From contig JAEEXI010000006.1 in assembly GCA_016291495.1 (NCBI GenBank), positions 119,043 through 183,042 of the forward strand: 64,000 bases of DNA. Direction: 5' to 3'. Numbering within the stretch: the first letter of the stretch is position 1; the number at the start of each line of letters is the position of its first letter. Shown one piece after another: positions 26,799-38,400 of this stretch. This stretch comes from Prevotella sp. Its GTDB lineage: Bacteria > Bacteroidota > Bacteroidia > Bacteroidales > Bacteroidaceae. The notes beneath the pieces were generated by a model, which saw only the letters and a list, made by a program, of their open reading frames with translations, did no database searches and was not told the origin of the DNA. The position numbers and the translations under genes were made by a program.

Positions 26799-28865
26799 AT
26801 GTATAAGGTATCAGTCGTTACGCCGTTCCATAATGTGGACATGGGTATGTTTCAGAAGTGTGCAGACTCCATGCGCAGCCAGTCTATCGGTTTCGAGAAT
26901 ATCGAGTGGATCATTGTAGTTCACAACTGTGAGCCGCACTACCTTCCACTACTTACGGAGATGTTCAAAGACGACAAGAACGTTGTCATCAAGGAGTTGA
27001 ACGACGGCATTCGCTCACCAGGTATGCCACGCAACCACGGAATGCTCTTTGTAACGGGTCCCTACGTTGGCTTCCTCGACGCTGACGACAGTTACACACC
27101 GAACTGTCTGGAGGTAGTTTGCCACGAAATGGCAGAGACGAAGTCGCAGGTGGTTACCTTCCGCCGCGAATATGAGTTAGAGACGGAGAGTCTCCATCCG
27201 CATACGGAGACGGTGATGTGGAACCAAACCGAGTGGCGCATTGTCATGGACCGCGACAACTATCAGTATGACAAAATGTTCTCAGGTCTCTGGCCCTTCA
27301 CGACGTCACGGTTGTTCGACGTAGCATTCCTGCGTGAACATGACATCAAGTATTCCAAAGAGGTTCTCTGGGTCGAAGATGTCTGGTATACTGCTGCCTG
27401 CCTACTACAGGCCGACCGCGTGTGCTACCTGCCGCAGTTCATCGGCTACCACTACTTCATCAATGGCGGTTCCATCATCCAGAACAGCAAGAAGTCGGTT
27501 GATGACCTCTACGAGTGTTTTAAGTCTGCTGGCATCATCCTTGACTATCTCACGTCGCAGGGTGTTGACGCCAATGATACTGCTCAAACGCTATTCCGTT
27601 TGTTGACAAGATATTACCTAGCATCCGACCTAAGCGTTGAGGATCGGCGCGCTATGAGCGAGATGGCACGTCCCTACCTGGAGAAGTTCCGCCGAATGGA
27701 ACCATCGAAGATTCACTCCCCAGAAGAGTGCTATATGTCATACCACCTGTCACGCGAGGTACTTACCAACCCTGAAAACCCAACGGACAGCCCTGCACTG
27801 AAGGAGGCTGTCAACGGATGGCTGGTGATGATGGAAATCCTGCGTAATAACATCACTACCGACTACGGCCGCCGCTACCACTTCGACCAGATAGAAACAC
27901 TGGCAGATTATCAGCGGCTGATGCCCATGACCGACTACGAGAACTACCAGCGGCTCATTGACCTGCAAGCCAACATTGGCGAGAACGAGATTCTGACCAT
28001 AGCACCTACGCGTCACTACCTCGTCAATTCCAAAGGGCAGCGTGTGCCCTGTACTGAGAGCCATCTGCGTCCTTACATGGAAGCCTTTGCCACGACGATG
28101 AAAGGGCATCATAACTTACTGGCTGCACTGGTGGAACCTCGCAGTAAGCAGACCAATGACGGCTGCTCTGTGGAGTCGCTGGAGAGTGTGATGGTCAAAG
28201 TGTATATGTGGCACTACCATTATGCACGCGGCAAGTGCCGTGCCGAATTCTCCATGCCCGATGACTTGTTCTTTAAGACTGAGCCAGAGAATGAGATGCG
28301 CACGATATGCCGCTATGCCCTCTTGGACAGTGATGTAGACCAGATAGTAGCCCTCAACACACAACGGGTAGCCGATCTGTTCGACTACATTACCACGCAC
28401 CGCGACGAACTGATAGCAGAACTCCGTGAGGCTGATTCCCAGCGTGCCGACGAGGTAGAAAAAGCCTTCGCATCAGGACAACCCTTGGCAAAGACACTGT
28501 GGCCCAAATTGGAACGTATCGTGGCCTTCGGGGCTGGTGAATACTACGAGGCTACTGCCCACATGAAGCAGTTTACTGGCGAGATTCCTCACAACAACGG
28601 CTACTACTACACTGAGGAGACCATCTATGGTCGTGCCGTGGCTGATGACAGCGATCTCTTCGAGACCTTTCCTTCGGGCAGTTTCCACGAGTATCTGCCA
28701 CAGGAAGAACACAATGCGGCAACCATCTTTTCTACTAACGCGAAATCGGGAGAACCCTACCAGTTAGTTGTCACCAACAGCGCAGGGCTCTATCGTTACG
28801 TTACCGACCACATCGTCTGCATCCAGGAAACTCAGATGGACAAAGTGTTATTCACCATTTATTAA
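26799..28865 (+). CDS. GT2 glycosyltransferase fused to GH3 (auxin-responsive/JAR1)-like acyl-adenylase domain
   Basis: N-term VSVVTPFHNVDMGMFQKCADSMRSQSIGFENIEWIIV...GFLDADDSYTP; C-term NNITTDYGRRYHFDQIETLADYQRLMPMTDYENYQRLID...EYLPQEEHNA...YQLVVTNSAGLYRYVTDHIVCI. Confidence 0.75.
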   Translation: MYKVSVVTPFHNVDMGMFQKCADSMRSQSIGFENIEWIIVVHNCEPHYLPLLTEMFKDDKNVVIKELNDGIRSPGMPRNHGMLFVTGPYVGFLDADDSYTPNCLEVVCHEMAETKSQVVTFRREYELETESLHPHTETVMWNQTEWRIVMDRDNYQYDKMFSGLWPFTTSRLFDVAFLREHDIKYSKEVLWVEDVWYTAACLLQADRVCYLPQFIGYHYFINGGSIIQNSKKSVDDLYECFKSAGIILDYLTSQGVDANDTAQTLFRLLTRYYLASDLSVEDRRAMSEMARPYLEKFRRMEPSKIHSPEECYMSYHLSREVLTNPENPTDSPALKEAVNGWLVMMEILRNNITTDYGRRYHFDQIETLADYQRLMPMTDYENYQRLIDLQANIGENEILTIAPTRHYLVNSKGQRVPCTESHLRPYMEAFATTMKGHHNLLAALVEPRSKQTNDGCSVESLESVMVKVYMWHYHYARGKCRAEFSMPDDLFFKTEPENEMRTICRYALLDSDVDQIVALNTQRVADLFDYITTHRDELIAELREADSQRADEVEKAFASGQPLAKTLWPKLERIVAFGAGEYYEATAHMKQFTGEIPHNNGYYYTEETIYGRAVADDSDLFETFPSGSFHEYLPQEEHNAATIFSTNAKSGEPYQLVVTNSAGLYRYVTDHIVCIQETQMDKVLFTIY

Positions 28866-28869
28866 TAGC

Positions 28870-28899
28870 AAAGAGTCCCGCCAATTGGCAGGACTCTTT
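28870..28899. terminator. Hairpin terminator between convergent genes (bidirectional)
   Basis: aaagagtcc-c-gccaattggc-a-ggactcttt near-perfect palindrome. Confidence 0.8.
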
Positions 28900-28940
28900 C
28901 TTTAATTATTCAGTTTTAATCTTTCATTTAGCAAAGCGGC

Positions 28941-31100
28941 TTAGTCTTCTTCCTTCAGTTCAGCCTCATGCTCCTTGATGAGTTGCTGCTGGATGTCGTT
29001 CGGAACGAGTTCGTAGCTTGAGAACTGCGTGGTGAACGAAGCACGACCACCTGTGAGAGAACTGAGGGCAATGCTATAGCTTGCCAATTCTTTCAAAGGA
29101 ATCTTAGCAGACAATTTCTGATAGCCAGCCTCGCTGTCCATACCCATGATAATGGCGCGGCGACCCTGCAGGTCACTCATCACATCACCCATGTAGTCGC
29201 CTGGCACGAGTACTTCGAGGTCGTAGATAGGCTCAAGTACCTTAGGACCTGCCTCCTTGAAAGCGGCACTGAAGGCGTTACGTGCAGCAAGCATGAACGA
29301 CAACTCATTAGAGTCAACGGGGTGCATCTTACCGTCGTAGACTATGACGCGAACGTCGCGAGCATAAGAACCAGTCAACGGTCCCTGCTCCATACGCTCC
29401 ATGACACCCTTCAGGATAGCGGGCATGAAGCGCATATCAATAGCACCACCAACAACGCTGTTGATAAAGACAAGCTTACCGCCCCACTCCAGATCCTTCT
29501 CTTCCTTCGACTTGATATTCATCTTGAACTCCTGGCCGTTGATGGTGAATGAGGTAGGATCAGGCATACCGTCGGTATAAGGCTCGACAATCAGGTGCAC
29601 CTCACCAAACTGACCTGCACCACCCGACTGCTTCTTATGACGATAGTCGGCACGGGCCATCTTCGTGATAGTCTCACGATAAGGAATCTTCGGCTCCTGG
29701 TACTCAATCTGGATTTTCTCGTTGTTCTCCATGCGCCACTTCAGAGTACGCAAGTGGAACTCACCCTGTCCGTGAACGATAATCTGGCGCAACTCCTTAG
29801 ACTGCTCTACCACCCAGGTCGGGTCTTCCTGACGCATACGCTGCAGAGCTGCCATCATCTTCTCGGTCTCTGCCTCGTTAACAGCCTTGATGGCACGCGA
29901 GAACTTAGAGTTAGGATATTTGATGAAGTCGAACTTATTCTCGACATCCTTACCGTTCAGTGTATTACCTGTCTTCACGTCTTTCAGTTTCACGGTACAG
30001 CCGATATCACCAGCACGCAGCTCGTCGACCTGAATACGGTTGGCACCTGCGCAGGCATAGAGTGTACCGATACGCTCCTTAGAGCCACGATCGGCATTGG
30101 TTAGATCGTCGCCACTCTTCACTACACCACTCATTACTTTGAAGTACTGCACCTCACCGATGTGGGGTTCAACACCTGTCTTGAAGAAATAGAGCGATGT
30201 GGGGGCAGATGCATCTGCAGGAACGTCCTTGCCGGCAGCATTCTTGATGACAGGCATCTCGCTGACGAAGGGTACCACGTTGCCAAGGAATTCCATCAGA
30301 CGGCGAACACCCATGTCACGACCTGCACAAACACAGAATACGGGATAGATAGAACGCGTTACCAAGCCCTTGCGGATACCCTCACGCATCTCATCCTCAG
30401 TCAGGTCTTCACTCTCGAAGAACTTCTCCATCAGCGTATCGTCACCAGCAGCGGCAGCCTCAACCAAGGCAGCCTTCATCTCTTTAGCCTTGTCGAGCTG
30501 GTCGGCAGGGATATCCTCAATAATAGGAGCGCCACCCTCTGGCTTCCAAGAGTACTTCTTCATCAACAATACGTCAATGACGCTATTGAAGCCAGCACCT
30601 GTAGCGATAGGATACTGTACGGGAACGCAGTTGTTGCCATAGACCTCCTTCAACTGATTCAAGATCTGGTCGAAGTCACAGTTATCGCGGTCTAGCTGAT
30701 TTACCAGGAAGATAACGGGTTTCTTCAGTTTCTCCGTGTTGCGGAAAGCATTCATCGTACCTACCTCTGGACCATATTGTCCGTTGACGAGGATCACGGC
30801 CTGGTCTGTGACGTTCAGGGCGGTGATAGCACCACCCACGAAGTCGTCAGAACCCGGACAGTCGATGATGTTCAGCTTCTTGTTATTCCACTCTACATGA
30901 AAAACAGTAGAGAACACCGAGTAGCCATATTCCTGTTCAACAGGGAAGTAGTCGCTCATGGTGTTCTTACCCTCTACGGTACCGCGGCGCTTGATGATGC
31001 CAGCTTCGTAGACCATACTTTCGGCAAGAGTTGTCTTGCCGCTACCCGCACTGCCAATCAAGGCAATGTTTTTGATTTCGTTAGTTTGATAAACTTTCAT
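28941..31100 (-). CDS. EF-G paralog (EF-G2-like)
   Basis: GSAGSGKTTLAESM P-loop; IDCPGSDDFVGG in place of DTPGHVDF; EF-G domains IV/V present. Confidence 0.9.
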   Translation of the reverse strand: MKVYQTNEIKNIALIGSAGSGKTTLAESMVYEAGIIKRRGTVEGKNTMSDYFPVEQEYGYSVFSTVFHVEWNNKKLNIIDCPGSDDFVGGAITALNVTDQAVILVNGQYGPEVGTMNAFRNTEKLKKPVIFLVNQLDRDNCDFDQILNQLKEVYGNNCVPVQYPIATGAGFNSVIDVLLMKKYSWKPEGGAPIIEDIPADQLDKAKEMKAALVEAAAAGDDTLMEKFFESEDLTEDEMREGIRKGLVTRSIYPVFCVCAGRDMGVRRLMEFLGNVVPFVSEMPVIKNAAGKDVPADASAPTSLYFFKTGVEPHIGEVQYFKVMSGVVKSGDDLTNADRGSKERIGTLYACAGANRIQVDELRAGDIGCTVKLKDVKTGNTLNGKDVENKFDFIKYPNSKFSRAIKAVNEAETEKMMAALQRMRQEDPTWVVEQSKELRQIIVHGQGEFHLRTLKWRMENNEKIQIEYQEPKIPYRETITKMARADYRHKKQSGGAGQFGEVHLIVEPYTDGMPDPTSFTINGQEFKMNIKSKEEKDLEWGGKLVFINSVVGGAIDMRFMPAILKGVMERMEQGPLTGSYARDVRVIVYDGKMHPVDSNELSFMLAARNAFSAAFKEAGPKVLEPIYDLEVLVPGDYMGDVMSDLQGRRAIIMGMDSEAGYQKLSAKIPLKELASYSIALSSLTGGRASFTTQFSSYELVPNDIQQQLIKEHEAELKEED

Positions 31101-31237
31101 ATCGGTTATGTTTTAGGTTTAACTTTCTAAAAAGACGAAGCCAAAGGTAGACATTTTCATGCGAAAAACCTAAAAACACTTTCAAATATTAAACTTTATT
31201 AGTACTTTTGCTCACATAATTGTAATGTTACGAGCGT

Positions 31238-32341
31238 ATGGCAGGCCTTTACATCCATATTCCCTTCTGCAAAAGCCGGTGCATCTACTGCGGTTTTTAC
31301 TCCACTACCCTGTTGGACTTGCGACAGAAATATGTGGATGCAATATGCAAGGAAATGGAGATTAAAGGCAAGGGTATGAATATAGAAACGGTGTATTTGG
31401 GAGGCGGTACCCCGAGCCAGTTGACCATCAACCAACTACGCCAGCTCTTTATATATATTAATAAGGTATATTCTCTCACATCTACAGAGATCACCATCGA
31501 ATGTAATCCTGACGACGTGAGTGCCGAGTTTGCAGCAGCCCTGTCGCAGTTTCCCGTCAACCGTGTCAGCATAGGTGTCCAGACCTTTGATGACGAAAGG
31601 TTGCGTTTCCTACACCGTCGCCACACTGCCAAACAAGTGCCCCTTGCCGTCGAAAGGCTCCGTGAAACAGGCATCCAGAACATCAGTATTGACCTAATGT
31701 ATGGTTTTCCCTATGAGACACTCGACGACTGGCGACACGACATCGATGCCGCCCTCGCCCTCAATGTAGAACATATCTCTGCCTACTGCCTGATGATTGA
31801 AGAAGGAACCCCGCTCCATCAATGGGCAATGGTCAATGGGCAATGGTCAATGAATGAGGAACTGGAGCGGCAAATGTACGAAATGCTCATCGACCGACTC
31901 ACTGCTGCAGGATATGAGCATTATGAAATATCGAACTTTGCCAAGCCAGGCTACCGTTCCCGTCACAACAGCAATTATTGGCACGATGTTCCCTATATCG
32001 GAGTCGGTGCCGCAGCCCATAGCTATGACCTCACCAGTCGCAGTTGGAATGTGGCAGACATCCATCAATATATCGATGCCGTTGAAAAAGGGGAGATTCC
32101 CTGTGAACGGGAAGTCCTTGATGATGATACTCATTATAATGACCGTATTACCGTCGCCCTCCGCACCAAGGAAGGATTAGACCTCAGCTTGCTCTCCGAA
32201 ATGCACCGGAACTACTGTCTGCATGAGGCGCAGCGATTTATCGACGACGGTCTGCTATGCATTATCGGTGACCACCTGTCGCTGACACGGAAAGGCCTTT
32301 TCGTCAGCGACTATATCATGAGTTCCCTCATTTATGCATAA
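31238..32341 (+). CDS. hemW: HemW-like radical SAM protein (coproporphyrinogen III oxidase family)
   Basis: GLYIHIPFCKSRCIYCGFYS; YLGGGTPSQL; SIGVQTFDDERLRFLHRRH. Confidence 0.9.
   Translation: MAGLYIHIPFCKSRCIYCGFYSTTLLDLRQKYVDAICKEMEIKGKGMNIETVYLGGGTPSQLTINQLRQLFIYINKVYSLTSTEITIECNPDDVSAEFAAALSQFPVNRVSIGVQTFDDERLRFLHRRHTAKQVPLAVERLRETGIQNISIDLMYGFPYETLDDWRHDIDAALALNVEHISAYCLMIEEGTPLHQWAMVNGQWSMNEELERQMYEMLIDRLTAAGYEHYEISNFAKPGYRSRHNSNYWHDVPYIGVGAAAHSYDLTSRSWNVADIHQYIDAVEKGEIPCEREVLDDDTHYNDRITVALRTKEGLDLSLLSEMHRNYCLHEAQRFIDDGLLCIIGDHLSLTRKGLFVSDYIMSSLIYA
31820..31852 (+). repeat. In-gene heptanucleotide array (CAATGGK)
   Basis: caatggg caatggt caatggg caatggt caatg; encodes QWAMVNGQWSM. 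Confidence 0.9.
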
Positions 32342-32394
32342 AAGGATATTGCAAAAATATCATATAACAATGATGGCAATATCACATTTTTTTG

Positions 32395-32402
32395 TATCTT
32401 TG
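32395..32402 (+). promoter_or_regulatory. -7 element (TATCTTTG) upstream of NRPS gene
   Basis: TATCTTTG 23 bp before ATG; no clear -33 TTG at expected spacing. Confidence 0.5.
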
Positions 32403-32425
32403 CGACAAAACTAAAAACAACGGAT

Positions 32426-35400
32426 ATGAATATTGGCAGTAATGACACCCAGACGATAGTATCGCTGTTCCGCCAACAGGCAAAGGAAACACCTGATAAT
32501 ATCGCAGTAGTTTACAAAGACAAGCAATACACCTATGCCGAAGTAGACAATATCAGTGACCACATCGCAGGCTATGTTGCATCAAGGGGTCTCGGCTTAG
32601 AGGATGTGGTGAGCATATTGATTCCCCGTTGCGAGTGGATGACCATTGCGTCGCTCGGCGTACTTAAGGCTGGTTGTGCCTATCAGCCCCTTGACCCAAC
32701 CTATCCTAAAGAGCGTCTGAACTTCATGATGAAAGATGCCAGCGCGAAGCTGCTTATTGCTGATGAGGCACTTCGCCCTATCGTCGACGAATACCAAGAT
32801 GAGGTATTGTTGACAAAGGACATTGTCGAGTGTGCTACGATTCCGTCGCAGCAGTTCTCCCCCACCCCCGACAGTCTGTTTATCCTATTATATACCAGCG
32901 GTTCAACGGGTGTACCGAAAGGTTGCATGCTGACACATAAGAACCTGGTGACGTTCTGCAATTGGTATCGTTGTTACTACGACCTGCAGCCCGGTGACCA
33001 TGTGGCGGCTTATGCCAGCTATGGTTTCGATGCGTGCATGATGGATATGTATCCCGCCCTGACCACAGGTGCTACCGTATATATCATTCCAGAAGAAATC
33101 CGTTTGGATTTGATAGCGCTGAACGAATACTTCGAGGCTAATCATATCACCCTTGCCTTTATGACCACACAGGTGGGCTGTCAGTTTGCTGAAATGGACA
33201 ACCACTCACTGCGTCATCTCTCTGTGGGTGGAGAAAGCTTCATTCCAGTGGAACCGCCCACCAACTTTCAGCTACATAACTGCTACGGTCCGACGGAGTG
33301 TACCATCTTCACGACCATCTATCCCATCCGACAATACGAGAAGAATGCACCTATTGGCAAACCACTCGATTCGTTCCGACTCTACGTCGTCGACCAGAAT
33401 GGTCAGCAGGTGAAGGACGGTGCGGAGGGCGAGCTGTGGATTAGTGGTCCACAAGTGTCCCGTGGCTATTTGAATCGTCCTGAGCAAAACGCCAAGACGT
33501 TCACGCCGAACCCGTTCTGCCAGGAGTCTCCATACGACCGTGTCTACCATACTGGCGACATTGTGCGCTGGCTGCCAGACGGTAATCTACAGTTCATCGG
33601 CCGCCGCGACGGTCAGGTGAAGATTCGCGGTTTCCGTATCGAAATGCGTGAGGTGGAAGCCGTCATCAAAGAATTTCCTGGTATCAAAGACGTCACCATA
33701 CAGGCTTTCGATGAGGACGGTGGTGGTAAGTTCATCGCCGCCTACGTCGTCAGCGATGAGCAGATAGACATCGAGGCATTAAACAACTTTATTCTGGAGC
33801 GAAAGCCCCCTTATATGGTGCCTGCTGCAACCATGCAAATTGACCGCATCCCACTGAACCAGAACCAAAAAGTAGACAAGCGCGCCCTGCCGAAGCCTGT
33901 TAAGTCTGTTGCACAGCAACTTACGGGGCGGGAGCCCGAGAACGACCTCCAGCGCGAGTTGGTGGAAATGATTGGAAAGATCATCCACAACACCGAGTTC
34001 GGCATTGACACGCCCCTTCGCTATGTCGGTCTAACATCCATCTCGGCCATACGCCTCGCTGCCACCGTCTACAAAAAGTACGGTATAGCATTGGACTCGA
34101 AGAGCCTAGTGAAGGACGCAACAGTGCTGATGATAGAAGAAACTATATTAAGCGAAAAGGGAAAAGTAAATAGTGAAAAAGATGCTGTCGCCGCTGCATC
34201 AGAAGAGGTGACGGTAGCGCCGCTCTCTTTCTCACAGACAGGTGTCTATGTCGATTGCGTCAACAATCCTGACGACACGCAGTATAACATCCCTTGGGTC
34301 TTAGGTTTCCCCGTTGACACGGATACCGAGCAGTTGCGCAAGGCTGTACAGACGGTCCTCACGGCCCACAAACACATCTTCGTACGTTTCGAGGCCGACG
34401 GCGAAGACATTGTGCAACGCTACACGCCTACGGACATCGACATCCCCATACTCAGTATGACGGATAGTGAGTTGACCGAATATAAGAAAGTTTTCGTACG
34501 CCCATTCGACTTAAGCAATGACACACTCTGTCGCATGGAGATTGCCAAGACAGAGAGCGGTGTATTTCTATTGTTAGACATTCACCATTTGGTGTTCGAC
34601 GGCAGTTCCCTCGACCTCTTCATCGTCCAACTCTGCGATGTATTAGAAGGCAGAAATGTGGAGGAAGAAACCTACACCCATTTGAATCATGCTACCGACG
34701 AACAGAATGAATCTACAGAAGAACATAAAGCCTACTATGACAATTTGCTGGGTGCGTGTGAAGGTGCTACACAGTTACCCTCCGACCTGACAAACCCACA
34801 CGAGTGTGAGCAATCATCAGAGTCGTACCACCCAATTGATCTTGAAGCGGTGGAGCAGTTCTGTCGCGAACATCCCGTGACACCGGCACATCTGACGCTG
34901 GCAGCTACTCTATTGGTATTTGCCCGCTTCACAGGTAATGACGAGCTATACATCAGTACCGTCTCCAGCGGTCGCTCTAACATTCGCATCCAGAACACCT
35001 TCGGTATGTTCGTTAACACCCTGCCATTAGCTGCAAAGGTGGGCGACGGCACCGTCATGGACTTCATCAAAGACGTTAGTGAACACTTCGACGAGGCCAT
35101 GCGCCACGAAAAGTATCCCTTCGCTCGCATTGCCACAGATTACGGCTATACGCCAGAACTGGCCTTTGCCTATCAGTTAGGTATGGTGACGCGTTACATG
35201 GAGAACGGCCATGAAGTGACCACGGAAAGCCTAGAGGCTGGTGCTCCGAAGTTCCGCTTGATAGTGCGTCTGGAGATTCACAACGGACAGCCCAGCATTG
35301 TCACAGAATATGACAATGGACAATATAGTGAATCTCTGGTGAACCAAATGAACGAGTCCATTGCCAATGTGCTAAAGACTTTCATCAACCAGCCAGAGGC

Positions 35401-38400
35401 TCAACTTTCCGATATTTCGCTACTTTCCATTGAACAGACGCAGTTGCTGGATTCGTTCAACGATACCGACGATCCATACGATGACACACAGACCATCGTC
35501 TCGCTGTTCCGTCGTCAGGCCAAGGCCACACCCGACAAGGTGGCCGTGGTATTCAAAGACAAACGCTACACTTATGCCGAAGTGGATGACATCAGCGACC
35601 GCATAGCAGGATCTATTGCCAGCAAGGGCTTGGGCTTGGAAGATGTGGTGGCCATCTTGATTCCTCGTTGCGAATGGATGGCCATTGCCTCATTGGGCGT
35701 GCTGAAGGCCGGTTGTGCCTTCCAACCACTCGACCCGAGCTATCCGAAAGAACGTCTGAACTTCATGATGCAAGACACCCAGGCTCGTCTATTAATTGCA
35801 GAGGAAAAATTGTTGCCCATCATGGATGAATACAAGGGTGACGTGCTCTTAACCCGCGACATCGTCGAGTGTGCTGCGATTCCGTCGCAACTATTAACGG
35901 AACCCAAGCCCGACAGCCTCTTTACCTTAATTTATACCAGCGGTTCGACAGGTATTCCCAAGGGGGGCATGTCTGAACACAGACATTGGGTGGCGTTCTG
36001 TCACATGCATCAGAAGAATTTCAATATCACAGCCCAGAGTCGTGTGGCGGCATACGCCAGCTTCGGCTTCGACGCCTCCCCCATGGAGATTTTCGGTGCG
36101 CTGACAATCGGTGCCGAACTATATATCATCCCTGAAGAACTGCGCTTGGACCTCGTGGCACTCAACGACTATTTCGAGAAGAACGGCATCATGTTTTCGT
36201 TCATGACGACACAAGTGGCTTATCAGTTTGCAACGGGAATAGAGAATCACACGCTCCAGTATCTGATGACCGGTGGAGAGAAACTCGCATCGCTGGTTCC
36301 TCCTAAAGGTTACACACTTACCAACGGGTATGGACCTTCCGAGACCATCTGCTATGTGACGACCTACCGCGTCAAGGAACACATGAAGAATATTCCTATC
36401 GGTGTCGCCATGCCTAATTGTAAACTATATGTTGTGGACAAGTACGGTCATCGACTGCCAGCAGGAGCCTGCGGTGAACTATGGATAGCAGGTCCGCAAG
36501 TGGCACGCGGTTATTTGAATCGTCCAGAGAAGACGGAAGAAGTTTTTATCCCCAATCCGTTTATCAATGATTCCCGCTCGGCCGAAGGAGGCTTGCAAAA
36601 CAAGAAATACGCTCGTGTCTATAAATCAGGCGATATAGTTCGCTATCTGTCCGATGGCAATATCCAGTTCATAGGACGTAGTGACGGGCAGGTGAAGATT
36701 CGCGGTTTCCGTATCGAACTGAAAGAAGTGGAAGCTGTTATCCGCGAATTCCCCGGCATCAAGGATGTCACTGTCCAGGCTTTCGATATGGAAGGAGAAG
36801 GTGGCGGCAAGTTCATCGCGGCATACATCGTGAGTGATGCCCCCATCGACATTGAGGCACTGAACAACTTTATCCTCGAGGAGAAACCGCCATACATGGT
36901 GCCTGCGGTCACGATGCAAATTGATGCCATCCCGTTGAACCAAAACCAAAAGGTAGATAAGCGCGCCCTGCCGAAACCTGTACTGTCTGTTACAACAGAG
37001 TCGCAACAAGCAGTAAACGTTCCGCTGAACGTACTGGAGCAGGAACTGCACGACACGATTGCCAAAATTGTGAACAACGAGGACTTCGGTATCACCACGG
37101 TGTTGGGCTATGCCGGTCTGACATCTATCTCCGCCATCAAACTGGCTGTACAGGTCAACAAGCGCTACAGTGTACAACTCGACGCCAAGTCGTTAGCAAA
37201 AACGGCAACTCTCCAAAGCATTGAGAACGAAATACTGAAGGGATTCATGGTTCAAGGTGCAGGGTTAACGGTTAAGGAGGGAAAAAAGCAAGAAACATTA
37301 ACCAATAACCATGAACCAAACTCTGCTCCACTCTCTTACGCCCAGTTGGGTGTCTATTACGAATGTATGAAGCATCCGCTGAACATTACCTATAACATTC
37401 CGTTTGCCATCATGCTTCCGCAGAGTATAGAAGTCGACAAGGTAGAACAGGCGCTGATACAGATTATCAAGGCGCATCCAGCCTTCAACATCCATTTCGA
37501 GACGCAGGGCGATGATGTCGTTCAGGTATACGATCCTGACCTTGAGGCGCTGGTAACCCGTAGTGAGATGACGGAAGAGGAACTTGTCACCTATAAACAA
37601 CAGTTCGTATTACCCTTCCACTTGGAACGCGGACCGCTCTACCGCATAGAAATCGTGCAGACAGAGAAGTATGTGGTTATCCTCATGGATATCCACCACC
37701 TCATCTCTGATGGTGCCTCGACGGATTTGATCCTTCGTCAGTTGTGTGGTATTCTCGATGGGGAAAACATCGAGCGTGAACAATTAGGTTATCTGCAGTT
37801 TGCGCAGGAGCAGCGTCAGGCAGAGAGTGGCAACAAGTACCAAGAGGCCAAGGCCTATTTCGCCGAAGTGATGAAAGAGTGTGAGGGCTGCACGGAGATT
37901 ACCGACGATTTCACGCCCAGTGTGCCGCACGGCCATATCACTCACGTAGCGCATCCCTTTGACTTTGACAAGGTGGAACAGTTCTGCAAGCAGTTGAATG
38001 TCACACCAGCCAGTCTGATGCTCGCCGTGGCTTTCTACACGCTGTCACGCTACACCAACAGTCGTCATGTCTATATCTCCACCATCAGCAACGGGCGCGC
38101 TGACCTGCGCCTGTCCGACACGACAGGGATGTTTGTCAATACCCTGCCACTTGCGGGACACATTACCGAACAGACTGTAGAGGAATTCATTCGCCGCACG
38201 AGTGAGGATTTCGAGCAGACCATGCGCCACGAGCAGTATCCCTTTGCCCGCATTGCCGCCGACTTCGACTTCTCCGCCAATACCACCTACAGCTATCAGA
38301 TGGGGGTCATCGAGGAATATACCATCAATGGCGAGAAGATAGAGACAATGCCTATGGATCTGGATGTGCCGAAGCAGAAACTCGACATCATCATTGCTGA

